64,000 nt of DNA, taken from the NCBI RefSeq assembly GCF_932294415.1, contig NC_065541.1, positions 67,238,695-67,302,694 on the forward strand, in the 5' to 3' direction. Below the pieces are notes generated by a model. The model saw only the letters and a list, made by a program, of their open reading frames with translations. It was not told the origin of the DNA and searched no databases. Both the position numbers and the translations under genes were made by a program. The DNA comes from Quercus robur (Eukaryota > Streptophyta > Magnoliopsida > Fagales > Fagaceae). Below, piece after piece: positions 34,619 to 48,485 of this stretch (the stretch's first letter is position 1; the number at the start of each line of letters is the position of its first letter).

Positions 34619-37600
34619 TTATTCTCTCTTGTCCTCCTCAAGATCTTCTCCAAGCCCGAACACATGGTGGTCTGCTGCAATTGAAACCTTCCTTTCTTTT
34701 CTCTCTAGCTTGGTGGCCAAATCTCCTGCCACCATTATTCCACCTCCAGTGAGTGAGATTGCCTCATCTTCAAAGTCTTCCCCTGTCTCCTCTGAATATG
34801 CATATCTGCACAAACCCAAATCAAACCAATTTTCATGAAGGCCAGTCTTCTAAGAAAAATGGTTCAAAACAATGATAAAATGATGTCTTAGTTGTCATCA
34901 CTAAAAAAATCACAAGCAAAAACATACCAAGTGACAAGAAGTTCAAATTTGGTTAGCACGTGAAACACTTTTTAATACATATTAGGTGTTAGTGGAAGCT
35001 TTCCACCTCTAAACCTAGCTAAGTGGTTAATGGAGCAAGAGCATCAATCTCCAAAATATCCTAAGAGGTCGAGTGCCCTGGAGTGGCTATGAAATCTACA
35101 TTTTTGAACATTTCTATTTTACTATTATTATTATTATTTAGTTTTGCAATTTACAGCATCAAATTAAAAGAAGATAGCTAAGTGACATAAACTGAATATA
35201 ATCTAATGGTGTTAGCATGTATCAAACCATTCAGCAATCTGCTTAAATCCAAGTTCTTGCAAGTGCACCCTGTAGATGAAGCTAAAATAATGAAGATAAA
35301 ATATTTAGTTATCTTTTTGGGAAAAAATAGGTTAATGCAAGTGCATCATGTGCCTGAAGCCTTTTAATAATAAAATAGACCTGAATTCATCCATATGGGT
35401 GCTCTCAATTTCATCAATCCACATTTTGGTGGCAAATTTGCTCCAAAAATACCAACCTGCAGTCCAAAGATCAGCTCCATTTACTCCTTTGGTTGGTTCA
35501 GGCATCTAGTTTTCAATATACATACTTTCTAAGAATAGATTATTCTTGGTCCTACTCAATTTCCTGGGAAATAGTAGGCCTTCCAATTCTGAAGACCACA
35601 TTCTAAGCTGCCCCATACGTTCAATAATAACGCAACAAACTATACTACAAAATCCTTCACAACATAATACTGGTTTCAAAAATAAACTCTGCCCCATATT
35701 TCTCCATATAACCTGAAGAAAACCATAGCTTGCATATCATATGAAACAAGAAGAAAAAAGAAAATGATGGCCCTTCATTATTCTATGTGTGCCTAATTTG
35801 GAGTTGGGAGTTATCAGACTTCTTAGAAACTTGAGAGAAACCGCCAAGAATGATCTATTTCTCCTAAACTTAGGAAACATCCAGAAATATAGCATGGACC
35901 TATTCCGCATGTACAAATTTGTTTCATTAAAATATAAGCACAAAATCATTGACCAGTTTTTCTAGGCTGCCTAGCCCCAACGCTCATCCATAAAATGTCA
36001 AATCTGCTTTATGCAGTTTCTAAACTTTTCCTTTTCTATTTTGGAAAGCATTTTAAAGCGTAACTTCAACCATCTTTAGTTATCAGTTAAATCCTGTAGC
36101 ATTCTATAAATCTTTTGAGTGACTATATTGGAAGTTGGAACCAAAAACCATTTAAAGCAAATCCAGCAAGTAGTATTTTACCAAAAATAAATAAAAACAA
36201 AAGAAAGGGTATCAGAATGAAGGATGTACCTAGTTGGGTTATGTGAGGGATCCCAAAGAACGCATATCACCACCAACAGTATGAATGCAAGACAAGTCCA
36301 GAAAGCTGGGATGATCCAAGCACTTCGCCACAGTCCGCTCAATGGATCGGACGCATTAAAGTACAACTGAACCAACACAAATCAGAAGCTTGACTCCAAG
36401 TAGTACAATTCTACATAGAAAAAAAAAGGGGGGGGGGGGGGGTGGGGGGGAGTAGCTCCTATATTTAATAACATATGTAAGTGACTGTTTCAAAGAGCTA
36501 CAAAATTGTGCAATTCTAGGGCCATACCATTGTAGAAGTACAAACTTATACAGCAAGATAAAGAATAAGATTTGAAAACATAAGTTCTGTTTATTCACAA
36601 TATTGTGGAAGATGAAAAGGAAAAGCAAAAGAACTGAAAATAAAAAATTCAAAAGGCCACCTCATAACCAATCCAAGCAACAGAGAGCAGCACTGATATT
36701 GCAAGGGAATTCGTAAACTTCCGGTAGAGCTCAAGTTTTGCTACGCTTCTTCGAATCTGTGAAGAAAGCAAACAAACAGATAGAATGATTAGAATATTTG
36801 CATCAGAAATATAAAAGCCTCTTGCCAATAAGCACTAATTCGAAGGGCATCTCCTTCCCCTAAATAATGAGGTGAAGAAAAAAGTCATAGGTTCAAAATC
36901 CATGGGGTACTCTACGTGTAACTTACAAATCAATTAAAAAGGGAAAACATCAATGGGATGTATGATTTAATCTTGGATTCAAAAGTACAAATTAACACAG
37001 CATCCCACCTATTTAAGAAATGCAAAGCATTCTTTGAACATATAACTGTTGGCTATTTTTCTGTGGCAGATGCATCATGACCTCTAATTTATCATATTCC
37101 ATTGACCTAGCTCAAGCTAAATGGTCAAAAAATTAATGTAAGTCTTTCCTGAGTTTATTTAATAACATGCATATCCATGCATTGCATTTCACATACCATG
37201 TTTGATGTTTGTGTGTGTATACACGGTAAAATGAATTAGTCCCTTTCCTTAACAGCCACAAACTACTAGAGACAGGCATTCAACAAGTCAATGTCTACTC
37301 AGTAATGGCATGGAAGGGATGTGCAAGAGAAAAAAAGAAGTAAGTTGACCTGAAGCTTCTCCAGAGTTTTAGATAATGATGAAAATATCCAAAGAATAAA
37401 GCAGGCATCCAGTAGAACAACAGGTAGCACAAGAAAGAGTCTTGTTTTTCCAGAAAAGTCATTGATATTCCCCAAATGTTCAACAAGCTCAAGAGCTTCA
37501 GAAGCCACAAAGTATGACACACCAAGAAGAAGTATTTTTGAGGTTATATTGCCAAGTGTTGGACGAACAACACCATATCCCATTGAAACCACAAGAAGAA

Positions 37601-39063
37601 GAAGACGGGAGAAAGTCTTCTTAATAGCACTGAAGCTAACTGCCCATACTGTAATTCCCATTGGTCTGCTTCCAGTGGAATTGAAATTTGCATATTCAAA
37701 ATACCAGAGAGCCATTTCACACATCCCTAGGCCAATTACAGCTGTGATGTGGTAATGCAACTGTATCACATTTTTCCAATATCGTACAAAGCGGATGAAC
37801 CAGAGGAGACCTAGAACAATATAAGCTAAAGACATTAAACCAAAAAATGTCATCAGCGGTGTCATCTTTCCAGGTAGATAACCATCCGGATTCTTCCAAA
37901 CTGTTCGTCCGCTAATTAACGTGCCCACTAGTTCTGGGTCACAAAACATGAAATATAGATAATACATTCCAGTACTATTGATCTCAATAGTTTCAAGCGC
38001 CATTTTGGTCTCTCTGTTTTTTCCTTCAAAGAAGGTCTGAATTCGTGTTGGCCCATCAAGCTTATCTGGTTCTTGATGGATGATAACCTCTCCTACCTTG
38101 CAGGATCCATCCTTGGCAAGATCAGGTGTGCAGCAAATCGCTTCAGAATTCAAATAAGAACCCCCAATCTTTGTCCTATCTTTGACCCTAATAATTATAG
38201 CTTCAACCAAGCCAGTCCTTTGTTGCATCTCATTCTGCTTTTCCGCAGATTCTGCTGTTCTTTGAAAGGTGATTGACTCAAACCTAAAATTTTACATATG
38301 GAATAGAATTAATAAGACCTTCAAACAATTTCAATTGTGCACATAAAATATATATTAAGCATTATATATGTATTCATAACTTCTCAATCTCATATAGGCT
38401 ATGGCAGACATAATTGTCAACCTCCTTAAGAGCTTTCATTACCACCTACAACCAAACATGAAAAAAGTCCATCAATTTTTTTTTTAAATGACATGTAGCA
38501 CCACCATTTTTAATCTTCATTGTAATAAAACAATCTCTTAGTGTAGCATTGCACATTTCAGTCCAACAAACAGACACAATCATAGCAAGTCAAGCCAATG
38601 GGTACTTGAAAAATCCGTTTCTACCAATGAAAAACCTATTCTTTTAACGAAAATATAAAAACTTATCATTCTTTCATGGTAATCAAACAGATCAAACATA
38701 CCCATTTGCCCCGGTTTTGTTCCAAAGAAAGTAAAAACATTGATATTATTATTACCTGATGAAGGACTTGCCAATGAAAGGTTTATCTTGAGGAGAGGGA
38801 ATGTGGCGAACTCTGGAAGCGTAGAGGCCCTCACTACCACCATGGAAGAAGAGTGAATTGGAGCGACGAGAAAAGGGTTCGTTTTGGTATTCATGGATGG
38901 AAGCACCGACTTGGACAATGAAATGGGAGCTCAAATGTAATATTAAACCAACAATAAAAATGGTAACTTTAAACCCTTTTGGATTCGAATTGAAATCACA
39001 AGGAACACTCCCTCTATGACCCATCATCGTATTCGTATTATACATATTCTTCATCATCATCAT
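34619..39063 (-). CDS. Lung-seven-transmembrane / TMEM87-like (GOST family) membrane protein
   Basis: The spliced model is complement(join(34619..34805, 36230..36366, 36661..36756, 37350..38283, 38756..39063)), with GT-AG introns and 553 residues. The chosen start is the first Met of MMMMKNMYN; further upstream the frame is a CT-microsatellite leader. A hydrophobic segment near residues 33-52 is a signal anchor or signal peptide. A lumenal domain with paired cysteines (ICCTPDLAKDGSC) follows, then a seven-helix core with motifs shared with animal TMEM87: RTVWKNPDGYLPGKM, FFGLMSLAYIVLGLLWF, GMCEMALWYFEYANFN, SMGYGVVRPTLG and ELVEHLG. The cytosolic tail is acidic (GEDLEEDKRE). Family members sit in Golgi membranes and are linked to protein trafficking. 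From memory the Arabidopsis relatives include At1g72480. The ligand is unknown. Confidence 0.88.
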
Positions 39064-40770
39064 CTTCGTTCTCAATGTCTCTCTCTCTCTCTGTTTGTCT
39101 GTCTGTCTATCTGTCAATGTGTCAGTTATAGTCTTTTGTTTCACTCTCTCCGTCAAAGATTACGGGTTAGTGATTAGATTCGCATTGCTGGACTTGTAAA
39201 AATGTGTTAAAAATGAAAATGTCACTCATGTCTGTCTCATTAAAAACTACTGCCATATGGTCCATAACGTTAAATTTCCTCATTGGTTTGTCTCTTTTTT
39301 GTATTTTGTGTATTTAAGAATTTCACTTTTTTGGCCGTTGTAAATACTGTCTATTAACTCTTTTTTTAACTGTCAAGTCAAACTTACTAATTAATTTTTA
39401 AAAAGTCTATAAAGACATTTAATATAAACTTCACCTCTTGCTTTTTGGAGTATATGTATATAATTAGATATGATCATGCAATAGACAAAAGAAAAAAAAA
39501 AAAAAAAAGCATTTCCCATTGGCTGCAAGAGAATTGTAGAAATCATGTTATTGAATGAAGCATTGCACTTGTACAAATAAAAGAGAAATAATATGTTCAT
39601 AATATTTTTACAATAAATATTAAGTGGCAAGTTATTTCTGGTTGTTATTGTTGGGTTAAAAAAATAATCTCAATGCTAAATTCAAATTTGAACTAATAAC
39701 AACTAACTATTTATAATTTGTTATGAAAATATTGTAAAAATATTGCGGACGTAGCACTTCTACAAATAAAATGGGAGAAGTTAGTCTCGGACTCTGAGAA
39801 ATGCGAAGAAGGCATTGGGCACATGGGAACATCATATTGGCAAGTGCATTATTCACAGCTATGGTTGACTACATGAACATCGACATAAGTTTTTGCTTCC
39901 ACAATTTTTTAGAATTGTATTTTATACATGATAATGTGAAATATTGCCAGCCAGATCACTAGTCAAATTTGGAGCTTTTGACGGTCTTTTAGTCTAAAAG
40001 AAAAATAGAGCTAATCAAATAGACCATGGGGATGTGCAACGATGGAAGAAGTCTCCAATACTTAAATTAGTATCAATCTATGTATTTTGTTTGTGGATAG
40101 CATTTTTCTCATACCTTTGCAAATGAGGCAGATTGTCCATTTTATAGGTGACTTGAATAGCTGTTGTGCTCATAAATGTCTTCCTATACATAATTGAAAG
40201 TGATTATTACCATAAATGTAATAGTTGTTGTCTTGATTGGAGTTTAAGGCCTTTAAGTAATGGTCTTCATTGAATATATTGATTTTTTTTTTTTTTTGAA
40301 TCTTGAATATATTGAATGTGCTTGAGTAGTTACTTATCTTTTTTTAGTGGTTTGCTGGTGACTCAAGGAAGGTGGACGACAGTATTGATTTTTCCATATT
40401 CATCGATATTAAACAAGGAGGTTTATTAATCAATATAGCACAATTACGTGGTTTATTAATTTAAAAGCTAATGCACTTTTTTTTTTTTTTTTGGGTTGAG
40501 AATCAGGCAAATTAATGCACTTGTTGAAGCTGCTCTTGGGTTGGTTATGGCTTATGATGTAGCCCATGATAAAAGATGGAGGTAGATTTCATAGGTATGT
40601 CTCAATGGATTTTACAATCTTAAAAATAATTTCCAAATTCCAAGACCAGATCTTCTACACTATCTTAGTCTCCCATCCACCTGACAATCTACGAGCATGT
40701 AGAGGAAAAGACTTATTTGCTAACTAGACAAATATCTTTGCCAGCAATATTAGGAGTTAGGGGTGTCCAA
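39064..40770. other. 5' flank and spacer with a MITE
   Basis: CT/GT microsatellites occupy the leader of the TMEM87-like gene (about 39,077-39,120). At about 39,585-39,757, inverted ends around 'aatatttttacaata' and a central 'ggttgttattgttggg' mark a MITE. It is bracketed by near-identical 18-mers ('gcacttgtacaaataaaa' and 'gcacttctacaaataaaa'), possibly an old duplication of the insertion point. No gene was recognised. Confidence 0.45.
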
Positions 40771-41335
40771 CTAGACTCGGTACTTGACCAACCCGCCTAA
40801 CCCTACTCATTCGGCCCGAGAATTGGCCGACCTGACACCGACAACGGTTGGCGGCAAGTCTCTGCCCCCAAAACCCATGACCGGCGGGTCGGTTGACGGC
40901 TTTGAGCATGGAAAACTGATTTTCAACTAACCCGACTAGAAAATGCACCAGAAATTGTTGTTATCCGCTGATTGGAGTGGTTTGACGGTTTGGTTTTGTC
41001 TGATCTGTCAAGATCCAGCGAGATCTCGTTGATCTCTTCGAGATCCGGCCTGATCTCGTTGAGATCTACTGAGATCTCTTCAAGATCCGGCCTAATCTCG
41101 TTGAGATCCGCCAAGATCTCTTCAAGATCCGGTCAGATCTAGCAAAAATCAATAGATTTCGGCAAAATTTGGCGACGATTCACACAGTCCGAAACCAACT
41201 GTGACCCAATCGGAAAACAATGACATCCGACCACCCAAACCGCTGCCTTCGGCGAGTCGGCAATAGGTCCAGGTATAGGAGACCCGAAGTGATCAGGTCG
41301 GGTTTGTGCTATAAGGAGTATTTGAAGCACAAGTG
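40770..41335. repeat. GC-richer repeat block with 'gagatc' sub-repeats
   Basis: A GC-richer island opens 'aggggtgtccaactagactcgg', a frequent left end of plant hAT-type elements, and contains a run of imperfect 'ttgagatccg/ttcaagatccgg' sub-repeats at about 41,008-41,132. I did not find a matching right terminus, so the element type is uncertain. The open frames here are products of the repetition. Confidence 0.4.
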
Positions 41336-43016
41336 GTATTTGAGCTAACCCTCATATGCATGGTCTAGTAAATTTGGTGGCATAACCATATGCATGATAT
41401 TGATTGGCCTAGAAATTTAGAAAGAGCAAGATTTAGGTACAATATTTAGGTGTTGTTCCTTAAGTTCCTCTCTTAAGATTCTGCCATGTGGATTTTTTCT
41501 CATTAGATGGAAGTGTATTTTTTAGTGAAATAGTCACATGACTGAATTTTAAAAGGAAAACCTAAGGAACAACACTTAAAATATTGTATCTAAGTTTTGT
41601 CAATTTAGAAATACTCCAATAATATATATGTGCGGGGGCAGCATGTGCTGATATTAATCTAAAGTTTCCTAGAGTCCTTAATGAATACAACTGGTAGCAC
41701 AATTAGGAAACTACATTTGTAAAAGCACCATAACGTGGGAAGTGACACGAGAAGCATGCATTAGTCGTTACAATTCCCACGGCTTTTTAACCAATGTAAA
41801 AGTGTGCACGGTCGCATCAAAGTAGTTTTAAGAAATTATAAATAGCATCCATCAGCGTGATAAGTGTTATTCAAGTCTAAAGAAGGAGAGACATGTAGAA
41901 GGAACAACTGTCAATAACCGTCAAAAGACTTCAAATATAAATAACTGATTCAATCTCAAGAAAATTAGACAATTTCCACTAACAAACTTGTTTAAATAAG
42001 GATTTTTGTTTGTTTGTTTTGGTAATGGCAATAATAGTTCCTGAAGAGATTTGCTTGTAAGTTGTAATTCATAGATAGTAGGTTTTCATGCTTATAAGTG
42101 CTTCCTATTCAGTATAGTCTTGATTCTACAAGTTTATTTGAGTTTGATTCAAGTTCTTATTAGTTAGTCATGTTTTGTCCACAACCTTAACACCCTGCAA
42201 ATTGAGGATGAAACTTATTTATAACTCTATTGGTTTGTTTATTTTTAATTTTATTTTGGTACAAATCTATATAGTCCCGAATATTATAGAATTTATAATA
42301 ATATGAGGAAGAAAAAATAAGTGAGGAGAGAAAACGTGAGTATTTAAGAATCCGTTTGGATACTTAGTTTTGCGCGTTTGAGTTTTTTTTTTCTTTTTTT
42401 TTAAACGCGTTTTAGCACTTTCAGTAGGTCCCGTGCACTGTTCACAGGACCTACAAACCTCTTTTTTCACTAAAACTTTCATTAAAAATGGGTCCCATGA
42501 CACTATATATTCACATATTTAGAAATTATTTTGTTACAATGTTTTTAGTTTTTAACAAAATAAACAGTATCAAAATGCACCCTAAATGATTTGACCTCTT
42601 GGTCTTCGTTTAGGGGACAAAAGCTCAAATAAATAGTATATTTTTCACTCCTCGTAATAATATATTACAGTGAAATCCTTATTAACAATGGGATTACACA
42701 CAATATAAATAGTACATTTTTCACTCCTCGTAATAATACATTACAATAAAATCTCTATTAATAATAGAGAGATTACACACAATAATCAGTGATAATTTTA
42801 TTTGAATTGCATATTATTGATTGCTTCAATCCCATGATTTTCTCTAGCAATCAATTCCTTAATCTTCTTTAGTAATCAGTATCATGATTTGGTCTTCAAT
42901 GACATAGAATGAGAATTACACTTTCCAACAAATCTTGAAAATATACTAGATATCCTTCCCATTATGAACACATGTCAGTATTCAAGAGAGAGAGAAAGAA
43001 CACAATGATTTCTTAA
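41336..43016. mobile_element. Spacer with two MITEs
   Basis: MITE family A copy 2 lies at 41,426-41,600, with the same ends and central motif as 15,337-15,550 but without the long T run. A 'ccgtttggata' element lies at 42,345-42,592 and resembles the one at 2,219-2,440, including an internal 'actgttcacagg' motif. Near 42,640-42,780 the segment 'tatatttttcactcctcgtaataata' is repeated about 75 bp apart. No gene was recognised. Confidence 0.6.
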
Positions 43017-45517
43017 TTAAAACACCCGTGGCTTGGCAACAACAGTAGAATGCTTCAATATGTGCAAGCTAAATTGGCCTCCCTTCTCGGAAGTGTCTAG
43101 CTTTGAGTGTCCCGGGAGGCAAGAGCTCAAAGTTTTGTACTAAACGTCCCAACGTGATTCCAATAATTGGCAAAGCAAGTATCATCCCTGGACAACTCCT
43201 CCTTCCAACACCAAAAGGAACGTACTTGAAATCATTGCCCTTGACTTCCACTTTGACCTCTTCTTCCGGAAGTCTTGTGGGTTTTTCCAATTGGCTGGGT
43301 TGTTAGCAAGCCACCATGCATTCACAAGGATCTTGGTCTCAGCTGGAATGTCAAACCCGCCAAGCTTAGCATCACGGAGGTTCATGTGTGGGACTAACAG
43401 AGGAATGGCCATCCTTAGCCGGAGAGTTTCCTTGATTATAGCTTGTAGATATGGGAGTTTGTGGATGTCTGGCTCAGTGATTTGCACTCCTGGACCAAGC
43501 ACCGTGTCAATCTCATTTCGTAGCTTTTGTTGGATTATCTCCTGATGGTTCACTAGCTCGGCGATGCCCCATTCAATTGACCACAATGTGGTCTCAATTG
43601 CTGCATGCATGTAACACCAATTAATACTGATATTTTTTTTAAAAAACTCTTAGTGAACCATCAATCAAATTTTTGCACAATATAAGCCTACAACAATATC
43701 CATAGAGGAGGAATATAATTAATTAATGTACTACATTTTTAATTTTAAATCAAGAGCTTATTTAACACTTTGTTTGTTTTGAGGTTAATTTTTTTTTTTT
43801 GAAAATGAATCATTTTCTAAAAAGTATTTTTTATAAAACTATCTCATTTTTCTATATTTGATAGCAACCTCAAATGTGTTGGAAAACGGCCTCCTAATTT
43901 CTCTTAATTAGTTTGCCATGAGATATAATTGTTTTCCACAAAAAAAAGAAAAAAGGAAAGCAATCTCTAAAAATAGAGCATAATTTTTATGTTGATAAAA
44001 AATGATTTTCTTTTGACTTATTTTTTCTTATACTAACAAACACTGAAAAACACGGAAAATTATCTAATCATATCAGGACAAATTAGATACAAATTCCTCT
44101 TCATTTTTTGATTGGATAATTTTATTTTTGTCCTAAAAAAGAATATTGTACTTATAACTTTTGAAAAAAACATATTCTTTTAAGTTATTGTACTAACTAT
44201 ATTCTCATATTCTTTGAGAATTAACCGGCCATATAATACCTTTGGTTTCAACCAATATTGTGAAAGAAACAAAAAGTAGCTTACCAGCGACATTTAAGTT
44301 GTCAATGATGTAGAGGACGTTGTCTTCGTTAATCTCACCCTTTCGCTGAGCGTCAAGAATGTGATCTATTGCACATTTTTTAGCATTGTTGTCCGTACAT
44401 TTCGTGCTTGCGAGCTTCCTATAAATACATCAACAATCAAAACAATTCTCATATTACATGAAATGGATAGATTGTATGTATTAATTTATCTATTGTTTCA
44501 TAAATTTTAAATAGTTTGTTGTATAATTAAACTGATAATAATTCTAACATTTTTCATTAATACACAGTAATTTTGGAAAAACAATCAATTATACTTAAAA
44601 TAGGAAGAATAAAGACATAATATTGTTTGGATTAAAAAAAGAAGAAGATAACTATAAATAATTCGATTTTAATAGAACCTATTATAAGAGAAGAAAAGAA
44701 AATCATGAATAGAAAACGAAAGAAAAGCTTACTTCCTCTCCTCAAGAAAATAATCCTTGAAGAGCTGATTCCTCCTTTCCTTGACGTCCTTGCATATCTT
44801 TAAATAGTCTCTCAAAAATGGCCTCAAAATGGGAATAAAATCTCCATAATTATACTCAAAGCTTTGAGACAACCTGCTTCTCTCCCCATTCAATGTTCTA
44901 AGCTTCACAAACAAAGGGTCATCCTCACTTTCAAACCTCCTATCAAACATGATCCTATACATGTTATTGTACATCATAAACTGCAATCGCTTCCTCAACA
45001 CAAACCCAGTTGTTGATGCCTCGGGAATCTTCTTAACATCATCAACAACCCTAGCAATCTCCTCCTCCCAATCAAACCTATATTGCTGAACAACCTTGTT
45101 TGTGAAAAAGGGTACAGTCATGATCCTCCTCATCTTTCGCCAGTGCTCACCATACACAGTGAAGACCATGTCTTGGCCTTTACCAGTGAAAATATCGAAC
45201 ACAACGTTTCTAGTTCGTGAACCAAACTCGACCCCTTGAGTGTGAAGGACCTCTTTGGCAAGGTCTGGGGAAGACACAACAACAAGGTTGCGTTGGCCCA
45301 TGCGGAGCATAAAAATGTCACCATATTTGCGAGCGAGGTCGGAGAGGTTGCGATGGTTGAGGTCATCGCCAACTTGGAGCCAGTTGCCAAAAATGGGGAC
45401 GGGAATAGGGCCAGTTGGGAGCTTGAAACTCTTGCCACGAAGTTTAGAGATGAAGATAGCGAGAAGAATAGTGAAGAAGAGGGATAGGATGAGTTTCTCT
45501 AAGAAGAGAAGGTCCAT
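43017..45517 (-). pseudogene. Cinnamate 4-hydroxylase (CYP73A), nearly complete but frameshifted
   Basis: The exon layout is complement(join(43017..43600, 44285..44418, 44733..45517)), with good GT-AG sites and the usual three-exon C4H structure. Exon 1 is intact: membrane anchor at about 5-25, proline hinge LPTGPIPVP, and WRKMRRIM. The I-helix AAIETT and K-helix ETLR are present. In exon 3, comparison with the fragment at 50,278 shows 16 bp missing where RPERFLEEE should be encoded (about 43,266-43,270), which throws the heme-binding motif [10 protein letters not shown] out of frame. A 2-bp loss near 43,114 brings the frame back for the final residues. A translated product would stop soon after NWKNPQDF and lack the heme cysteine. 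C4H makes p-coumarate in phenylpropanoid synthesis at the ER. Sequencing error is the main alternative. Confidence 0.85.
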
Positions 45518-45878
45518 GATGGTTGTGGGTGATCGAGTCGGTAATATACGTAGTTGTAAAGGAGCTAGCTAGGCATATATGAATGAGAGTGTGGGTGGGG
45601 AATTGAAGAAGACTACATAATATATAGAGAGTGAGGGAGAGAGGGTAATAATTTGTGGGGAGTGATTAGGAAGCTGGGAGAGAGGAGTTGGGGCATGGGC
45701 ATTGTGTGATCAAGTGAGCAGGGAGTTGGTGGAGGGTGTTCCTTATGTTAGGTGTTAATTGGCCCGCCCCGCCGTCACTATACGATTATAGACGAGCCAC
45801 CTTTCACCCCAGGACCAGGTTGAGTCAGGGGAATTGGTGGAGGGTGTTGACACAATTGACATGCATTAGAGCGCTTAC

Positions 45879-45909
<31 letters not shown>

Positions 45910-46250
45910 ATTTTAATCACTCATTTTACAAAAAACACACTATAACAATGCTGCTATATTACTCAAAATTTTTGGCAACTGAGTTACAGTAAACTACCAT
46001 CTATGGCAGTCTACTGAGCTAACACTTATAACTTTTTTTTTATTTATTAATTCTGATAATAGCTTAATTTTACATATTTATATTATTATTAGAAAGTATT
46101 ATCATTTTTATTTTAAGTTAATTCGTGCATTTTATATTTGGTTTTGGAATATTGCTGAATAATTAATTTTTTGCTTAATTGAATTTCAATGCGTGAATAT
46201 GTCTTTTGTAAGAGAATGTAATTAAATGAGTGGATTTGTGCAAAGAAAAA
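45518..46250 (-). promoter_or_regulatory. 5' flank of the CYP73A copy
   Basis: On the minus strand a TATA-like 'ctatatattatg' lies about 100 bases upstream of the ATG (about 45,614-45,625). A long A homopolymer lies at about 45,881-45,907. I see no clear AC-rich phenylpropanoid elements that I would defend. No gene was recognised in the rest. Confidence 0.35.
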
Positions 46251-46254
46251 GGCT

Positions 46255-47345
46255 AATGGACTTTACTTTTATAAGAGCCATGATGAAGTCAAAATAGGCC
46301 AACCTTATTAAATTTGAGTCTAATTGGAGTAAGGAATCCAATGAAATTTGCACCAAATCCAAGTCTAATTTGGATTAGGATTTCAGCCTGTGTATTAGTT
46401 AGTATTTTAAGCATAACTTTTAGTTCAAATGTCCAATTGAGATGATTCAAGTTGGGCTGGAAATTTAACTTAAAGGAATACAACTTTGTAGTCTACCAAA
46501 GTCCAAAATCTAACTTTAAATTGGCCAAAAAATGTTGGTTAAGTGAAGCTTGAAAACATTCGATTTTCTCCAAACTGGAATTCAACTTGTAATAGGATTT
46601 ACTTGACCTATTTAAAAGCTCTTTAGGGCAAAAATTAGGAAGAGCTACCATAGAACATAATTTAGATTTTTTTAAAGTTCCTTTACAATTTTTAGAGTTT
46701 TGTTTGTGTTATGGCTTGTTTTTTAGAGTTTTGTTTGTGTTATGGCTTGTTAAAAGCCATGCCAAGGTAAGGGGTAAAAGTGTGAAATCCAACCATTTAT
46801 TGATATGTTTTTAACAATTATTTTATAGTTTTAATGCTTATGTTATTATGTTTTTGATTGATTTACTCATCTAGAAAAGTGTCTAGTTCTGTATAATTCT
46901 TTGATTTATTGTAAACTATGGACACATTAAATACTTAGTATTCCCTACAAACTAATTCACTAGTTTTGTTTTGTCTTAAAATCAATCAATTTCATAAAAC
47001 TACCTTATACAATTAATTCTTGAGTTCTTATTGTTAAATCATCCGACTAAGATCATCCTTTGTATGCATTTCAGTTGAGTTATAAAATAAATATTGTTAA
47101 GACTACTGATAGATGTGTTGTGTGTGGATTCCTAAACTTTAGCACCTTAATATATTGCAATTTTCTCTCAACTTAAATTATCTTTACTAAACCATCAAAA
47201 TCTCTTCAATTAAACTTTATTATTTTAGTTTTATTTTCTTGTAGTTTGCTAGTCAATTTCATTTTCTCTGTGGATTCGACCTCAGACTTACTGAGTTATT
47301 ACTTTGCAACAATCTTGCACTTGAGAACATTATTTAAATCACAAG
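46255..47345 (+). mobile_element. LTR-like sequence, ends uncertain
   Basis: A TATA-type 'cctatttaaaagctc' near 46,608 and a 'tctgtggattcgacctcag' segment near 47,267 resemble the promoter and R/U5 parts of plant LTRs. A 33-bp direct repeat ('agagttttgtttgtgttatg') lies near 46,695-46,750. I could not define TG/CA ends or a target duplication. Confidence 0.3.
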
Positions 47346-48485
47346 AAGTTTTTGAAGGGTTAGGTGCATAGGCATTGTTTAAGTCGCATCAAGTTTTTGA
47401 AAGTTTAAGTTACAAAAAACTATTCCTAGATAATTCATGCGAGGCAAACGCACTTACAAATATGAAATTATCCTTGCATTGACCGGGTATGTGAATCTAG
47501 TTTATCAGATTTTTTTTGTTGTGTCCTTGTGATAATACCTTTAATTTTTATTTATAGTAGACCAAAAACAGTTACTACACTTCTTATATTTGGTAACATC
47601 TCCCATATATTACTCATGTGAAAATTGTAATTGCCTGCATGCTCTGACTAGTTGATAACTGACAACTCACACATATGAAAATACTTATTTTTAGCCTAAC
47701 ACATGCCCCCGTGCATGATGGGTGTAAACTTACGCCAATTGCGCATGAGTTAATACAAGAAAACGAAAGGGTGCAAAGAAGATAAAATTGAGGCTTTAAG
47801 TCAGATCAATTCGCAAACCCCTGATCCAACAAGTCCTTTAAAACTCAGGTGGCTGCAAGCGAAGGTTGTCCATGATTCTAGAATAATTCTTTTCAATTAG
47901 GGCTTAAACAGCGTCACGACCATAATTCTGCATGATGTTGGGAGATGGTGCATACATGGGGACATATTCAAGTTCATCGTTGATCCTAAGAGGACCAATT
48001 GGCTGCAAGAGTTGAGAAATGAAGCTAGGAAACTCCATTCTGTTGGAACAGGGAGCTCTGGGGTTCATCCGAGTGGTACGGGTGTTGGGAGAATACCTCT
48101 CAGTGGTGGCTTTCAAACAGTCGTAGCAAACCCAAAGAGCAACATCAGTAATATTTTGAATGTTTTGAGTAATGCTAGTAGTGATGTTGGTTTTTGGACC
48201 AGTGTACTTGGTTCAAAGTGGTTCCCAAACTAAGTAAATGCTCTGGAGCATGGTAGTGATCTTGATGTGCATGATTTAAAAGTTGTAAATGCTGCTTCTC
48301 AAGAATTAATGCCAGCTGAATAAGAGCAAGGCTCTTTCTAAATCTGTAGAATTTGACTTTCTCAGTGGCCTACATTGAGTAGAAATTAGAAGTATTTGGA
48401 AATTCATTCCCATTGTATTAGACCAATTTCAATTCCGAAATTATATCTGCACTGTGATCCATTATTTTAATCACTAATGCCCATT
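47346..48485. other. Spacer of unclear origin
   Basis: Overlapping frames on both strands (47,904-48,233) contain no motif that I recognise. The minus-strand frame is rich in Pro and Arg, the plus-strand frame in Ser and Gly. Given the flanks it is probably repeat-derived. Confidence 0.3.

Noticed and set aside
38395-38450. Short open minus-strand stretch (MKALKEVDNYV) in intron 1 of the TMEM87-like gene
   Set aside because: It is tempting as an exon, but the flanking exons join in frame without it and the stretch runs into a stop with no donor site.
43069-43610. Treating the CYP73A copy at 43,017-45,517 as a working gene
   Set aside because: The heme-binding region is out of frame with the upstream exons, so the encoded protein would lack the heme cysteine unless the sequence has errors.
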